Assembly (NCBI RefSeq): GCF_001649575.2
Contig: NC_051452.1
Location: 2,973,127 to 3,037,126 of the forward strand
Reading direction: 5' to 3'
Length of the DNA stretch: 64,000 bases
DNA from: Kryptolebias marmoratus
Taxonomy: Eukaryota; Chordata; Actinopteri; Cyprinodontiformes; Rivulidae
The first letter of the stretch is position 1; every line of letters starts with the position of its first letter. Positions 60,794-64,000 of this stretch are shown here, piece by piece. The notes beneath the pieces are model-generated. The model was not told where the DNA came from, ran no database searches, and saw nothing but the letters and a program-made list of their open reading frames with translations. A program made the position numbers and the translations under genes.

Positions 60794-62009
60794 ATGTCTC
60801 GTGTTGAAGCGGCCATATTGCAATCTGGCTTACTGAGTCGGGGGGGGGGGGCACGTTACGTAAAGCCGAGGTGGTTCCAAGCAAGGAGGAACCCAGGACC
60901 TTGTAATTACTGCGCACACTTGGAGATTACATCATGGATTGAGGGGCTTTACGCAGCCGGCTGCTGCTGGGAATGTGCTTCCACTGCGGGGGGCTCGTCC
61001 AATAAAATGTGATTTAGCGCACAAATTTAGCAACTGAATGAGCGTACAGGGCTAATATAATCACTTTGAATGAGCTTCATGAAACACAAGCCATTGCTGG
61101 CTTAATAAAGAATTTAATTATTTGTTGTTTTGTGATAAATCATCCCCTCACACAATTAAAACACTGTCAGCTCGACGACTTGAGTTTTCTATCCAAACGT
61201 TAAGTGTTTGTCATTTCAAATCTCACAGACCTCCCCCGATAACGTGAGCTCGTTATTTTCCAGGTTTGACCAAAACAGCTACGACTCCATTTCTCAACAT
61301 GAGCCGATCTTAGTTTAAAGCTCCATCTCTGCTTTTCTTGTATTTACAGGACGTCTCGTCATAAACTTTAAAGACTTTTATAGTTTTGGTAATGTATCTG
61401 GCAAATTAAATTTCTTAAACTGCAGCTACTTGGACAGAAAAGCCACACACAAAAAAAAAATCTGCTTTTCCGTCCTTTTTCTTCTTGTACGCAGAAGGCA
61501 ATGCAGGTACTTGTCACCAGTGAACCGTAGGACGGATCGCAGCATCATTGTTCGAGGATTATAGCCCCAAGGCTCTGGTCGTTGGCCCAGAAAGTAGACA
61601 AATGAAATTAAATTTTTGGACTTTGGCTCTGCTGTGTCAGGCAGGGGATGGCCTGATTCTCCCGCAATCTCTTCGCCTGCTGTTCCTGGTTTCCCCCCCA
61701 ACTACAGATACGGCAAATATTTTGGGATGTTGACTCAGCAGCTGCGGATGAAGAGAATTCGAGTGAATCTGCTTTTCATCCTTGTTGCATTTCAAAAGGA
61801 TTGACACAAATCTGTCCTGTATTTTAGAGAAAGTAGGGGAACAAGACAATAAAAAAACAAACGATTCAGTAACGGTTGGTCTTTATTTGGGCAAAGAGAA
61901 GGTCCCTAAACAGAATCAACTCAAACTTAAAGGAACTGGAGGTTAGGAAGTACATTTGTTGATCTTAAGGAGAGTCCGATGGATTGTATAAAGATTAATA
62001 TTCCTATCC

Positions 62010-62480
62010 TTAGCAAGAATAGTGACCAGAACACACCGGATTGGGTTCACCTTTTTAGAAACGCTGCTTCTCTGCTTCAGATCCAACCCGTTCAGGTGGT
62101 TCATCCGTCTGGTTGGAATACCTTCTGGATACCTCTGGTGACTTTTAGAAGGTAAACGGAAGACTGGATTAGTCTACCTCCTCATATACGGACCCCTGAG
62201 ACTATGAAGTCTTTTAAATCCGTGCTAAGACCCGTCTTTACTCCTCGGCGTTTGATTGAGGCAAAGTTTGGTTTGGTTTTAGATGTTTCTGTATTTTATC
62301 GAAGCTTTACTTGGCTTTTTTTTTGGTCTTTCTTTGTTCTTGTTGTTTTGCCTTTTCATTTCCCTGGCTTGTGAAGCACTTAATCCAACTTTAGTTGCTT
62401 TTTTTTTATATGCTATATACAAATATACATCTCGGCTGGCTTGGGGAAGTCGCGGTGGCTTACTGGAGGAGGTACTCTGC
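62010..62480 (+). pseudogene. Patchwork of LINE 3' fragments
   Basis: Near 62.09-62.15 kb, 'ggtggttcatccgtctgg' plus 'ctggatacctctggtgac' match the 3' coding region of the fish LINE family seen at 24.8 kb (peptide like 'WFGHLVRMPPGRLP'). Near 62.43 kb 'ctcggctggcttgggga' matches the next block of that family ('SRLAWERLG'). Between them, 62.2-62.43 kb looks like a different retroposon tail ('cttgtgaagcactta'). All are degenerate. Confidence 0.5.
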
Positions 62481-64000
62481 TGAGACTGGTGCCTTAATGA
62501 TCCAAACTCCTATAAACAGTTAGGAAATGGATAGTTGCTTCTCTTATCTTTCATTTATTTAAGATATATAAGCTAAACATGGGAGTTCTTGTTAATTATT
62601 TGACTGCTCTTATTCCTTTGATGGCTTTTCTACCTCTATAAGTACCTTAATTTATGTATTTTTCTCCGTTTAGTTTACAAATTTCTGTCTTGTATTAAAC
62701 AAGACAACTGGATTCTGTTGTCTTAGAAACCGTTTTTAATATAATTCTAAAATGATTCAATTCTTTTTTTTTTTTGCTGTTTTAATGTGAGTGAAATAAG
62801 ATCCTTTGTCATCTCTGCTTAAATCGAATTCATCCATTCTCAAACAAAACCGGGGACGTTGTGGGGGGGGGTGATATGAGTCAGCTTTTTCCTTTTCCTT
62901 TCCGGTCATGAAATCGGCTCGCGCCACCTCCACAGGATGTTTTCACTCGGGACTGCTCGGGTCGGGCCGGAGAGGTCTCGAGGCCAAGTCGCTCTCTGGG
63001 CCGATTAGTATTCTGGCAGGTGTTCAGCCTCTCTCTCTCTATCCCCCCCCTCCTCGTCCCGCTCCGGTCAGATGGAAATTCATGTAAATGTCCTGTAGTC
63101 CGCAGACGGCGAGCAGAAAATTACACTGCATGGCTGCAAATCAGACTGCCGAGAGAAACCCGAGTCCGCTGCTGTGTCTGATACTTTCCTCTCTTTTTAT
63201 TTTGAACACAAAATCTGTCAGCAAGTTGCACAGATGTTAGTTTGACTTGGAGAAGAGGTTTTTTGGTTTGCGTTGCTGTATTTCTTTGGTTTCCGTCACT
63301 CATTCGAAAAGCTAATTGAAGCAGATGACGATAATCCAAATGGGAAAACCACACACACACACACACATTTTACCCATAGTGTGTGTTCTTTAGGTTTGCT
63401 CATCTGTGTGCATGTTGAGTGTTTGGATCCGTGGACCAGACATTGAACCACGTGTCGCGCTAAGTGGGGATTTGTGGCACAAATCTGTCATCACGGACAG
63501 AGATCTTTCGTGAGTGTCGGACGGGCTAATGTGTGAAGCCGCAAGCCTTTAATGACTTAATGCAGCTGTGGCAGCGACCGCGCTATTTAGGCAACATTTA
63601 CTCATAATGAGGTTAGAGCGCGGTGTTAGTCTCTGTGTACAGCTGCTTGTTTTTTAGAAAAGACACACACGGGCAATTTAATGATTATCACTTACCTTTT
63701 ATGATAGCAGGCAGTGATGATCCTATGTAGACTGGAAAACATACCATACCCAAGTTAGATTTTGAACTTTAATCCGAGATTAAACTTAATTTTGAAGAGC
63801 AAAACTGACAGATCTAACCACACAGGGACCGAAGTAAAAGTAAAACAACCAATTATTATTCGCATTCAAGCGTTGCCTGTGTTGGATGTCCTCGCCAAAT
63901 ATAATACTCCAAAAGAACAAGTAAAATAACAATCGTTGCATTTCTAAGTTAAAGCATCCTGCTGTCGCTGCAACCGTCGTAACGCACAGTTTGATGTTCT

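Larger units (their letters stand above)
57949..64000 (+). other. Presumed intron after the 57.7 kb exon
   Basis: No further exon with a recognisable product or good splice pair was found. It holds a CTCF-like motif (about 59347-59362), poly-G runs near 59760 and 60840, an (ATGG)n array (60757-60793), retroposon remnants (62.01-62.48 kb), an AC run (63352-63367) and several AT-rich stretches around 61.0-61.15 and 63.5-63.65 kb that resemble non-coding conserved DNA in look only. Repeat family A, frequent left of 44.6 kb, was not seen here. Confidence 0.4.

Overview
The window looks like ordinary nuclear DNA from a bony fish, probably a percomorph teleost. Three things point that way: vertebrate orthologues with short introns (several of 73-110 bp), a reverse-transcriptase fragment of the type common in fish LINEs, and many small non-autonomous hAT-type elements of the kind that litter teleost genomes. 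Most open reading frames across it are chance ORFs. I could not run any search, so gene names rest on protein sequences I recognise by eye.

Layout. Positions 1-42338 hold no exon I can support. By gene order and the strand of the exon that follows, this is most likely the first intron of arhgap6, which is transcribed leftwards. It contains dispersed repeats, a 198-base assembly gap (7511-7708), an internal CpG-rich island (about 12.66-12.91 kb), a complete non-autonomous hAT element (18544-19426), a LINE reverse-transcriptase fragment (about 24.76-25.08 kb) and a roughly 200-bp tandem repeat (27.85-28.85 kb). The first coding exon of arhgap6 (minus strand, 42339-42830) sits in a CpG island. 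About 3.3 kb further right, in divergent orientation, msl3 starts. Its whole coding sequence can be followed through 14 exons from 46154 to 54179 and gives a predicted 545-residue protein with a chromodomain and an MRG domain. Downstream is a repeat-rich interval. Then comes a probable coding exon of an unidentified plus-strand gene (57707-57948), followed by a presumed intron to the end of the window. In other vertebrates the next gene on that side is FRMPD4, so this may be an upstream exon of it, but I do not recognise the peptide.

Biology. Msl3 is the chromatin-reader subunit of the MSL histone H4K16 acetyltransferase complex. Arhgap6 is a Rho GTPase-activating protein affecting the actin cytoskeleton. 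They share a neighbourhood (Xp22 in human) but no known pathway.

I found no new multi-gene system. The observations most worth a second look are: the unidentified exon at 57.7 kb; the 3-codon upstream ORF whose stop overlaps the msl3 start codon; an inverted pair of the same transposon-like sequence on either side of the arhgap6/msl3 promoter region; two hAT elements joined at one reused 8-bp target; and a perfect 22-bp foldback that has replaced one end of another hAT element.
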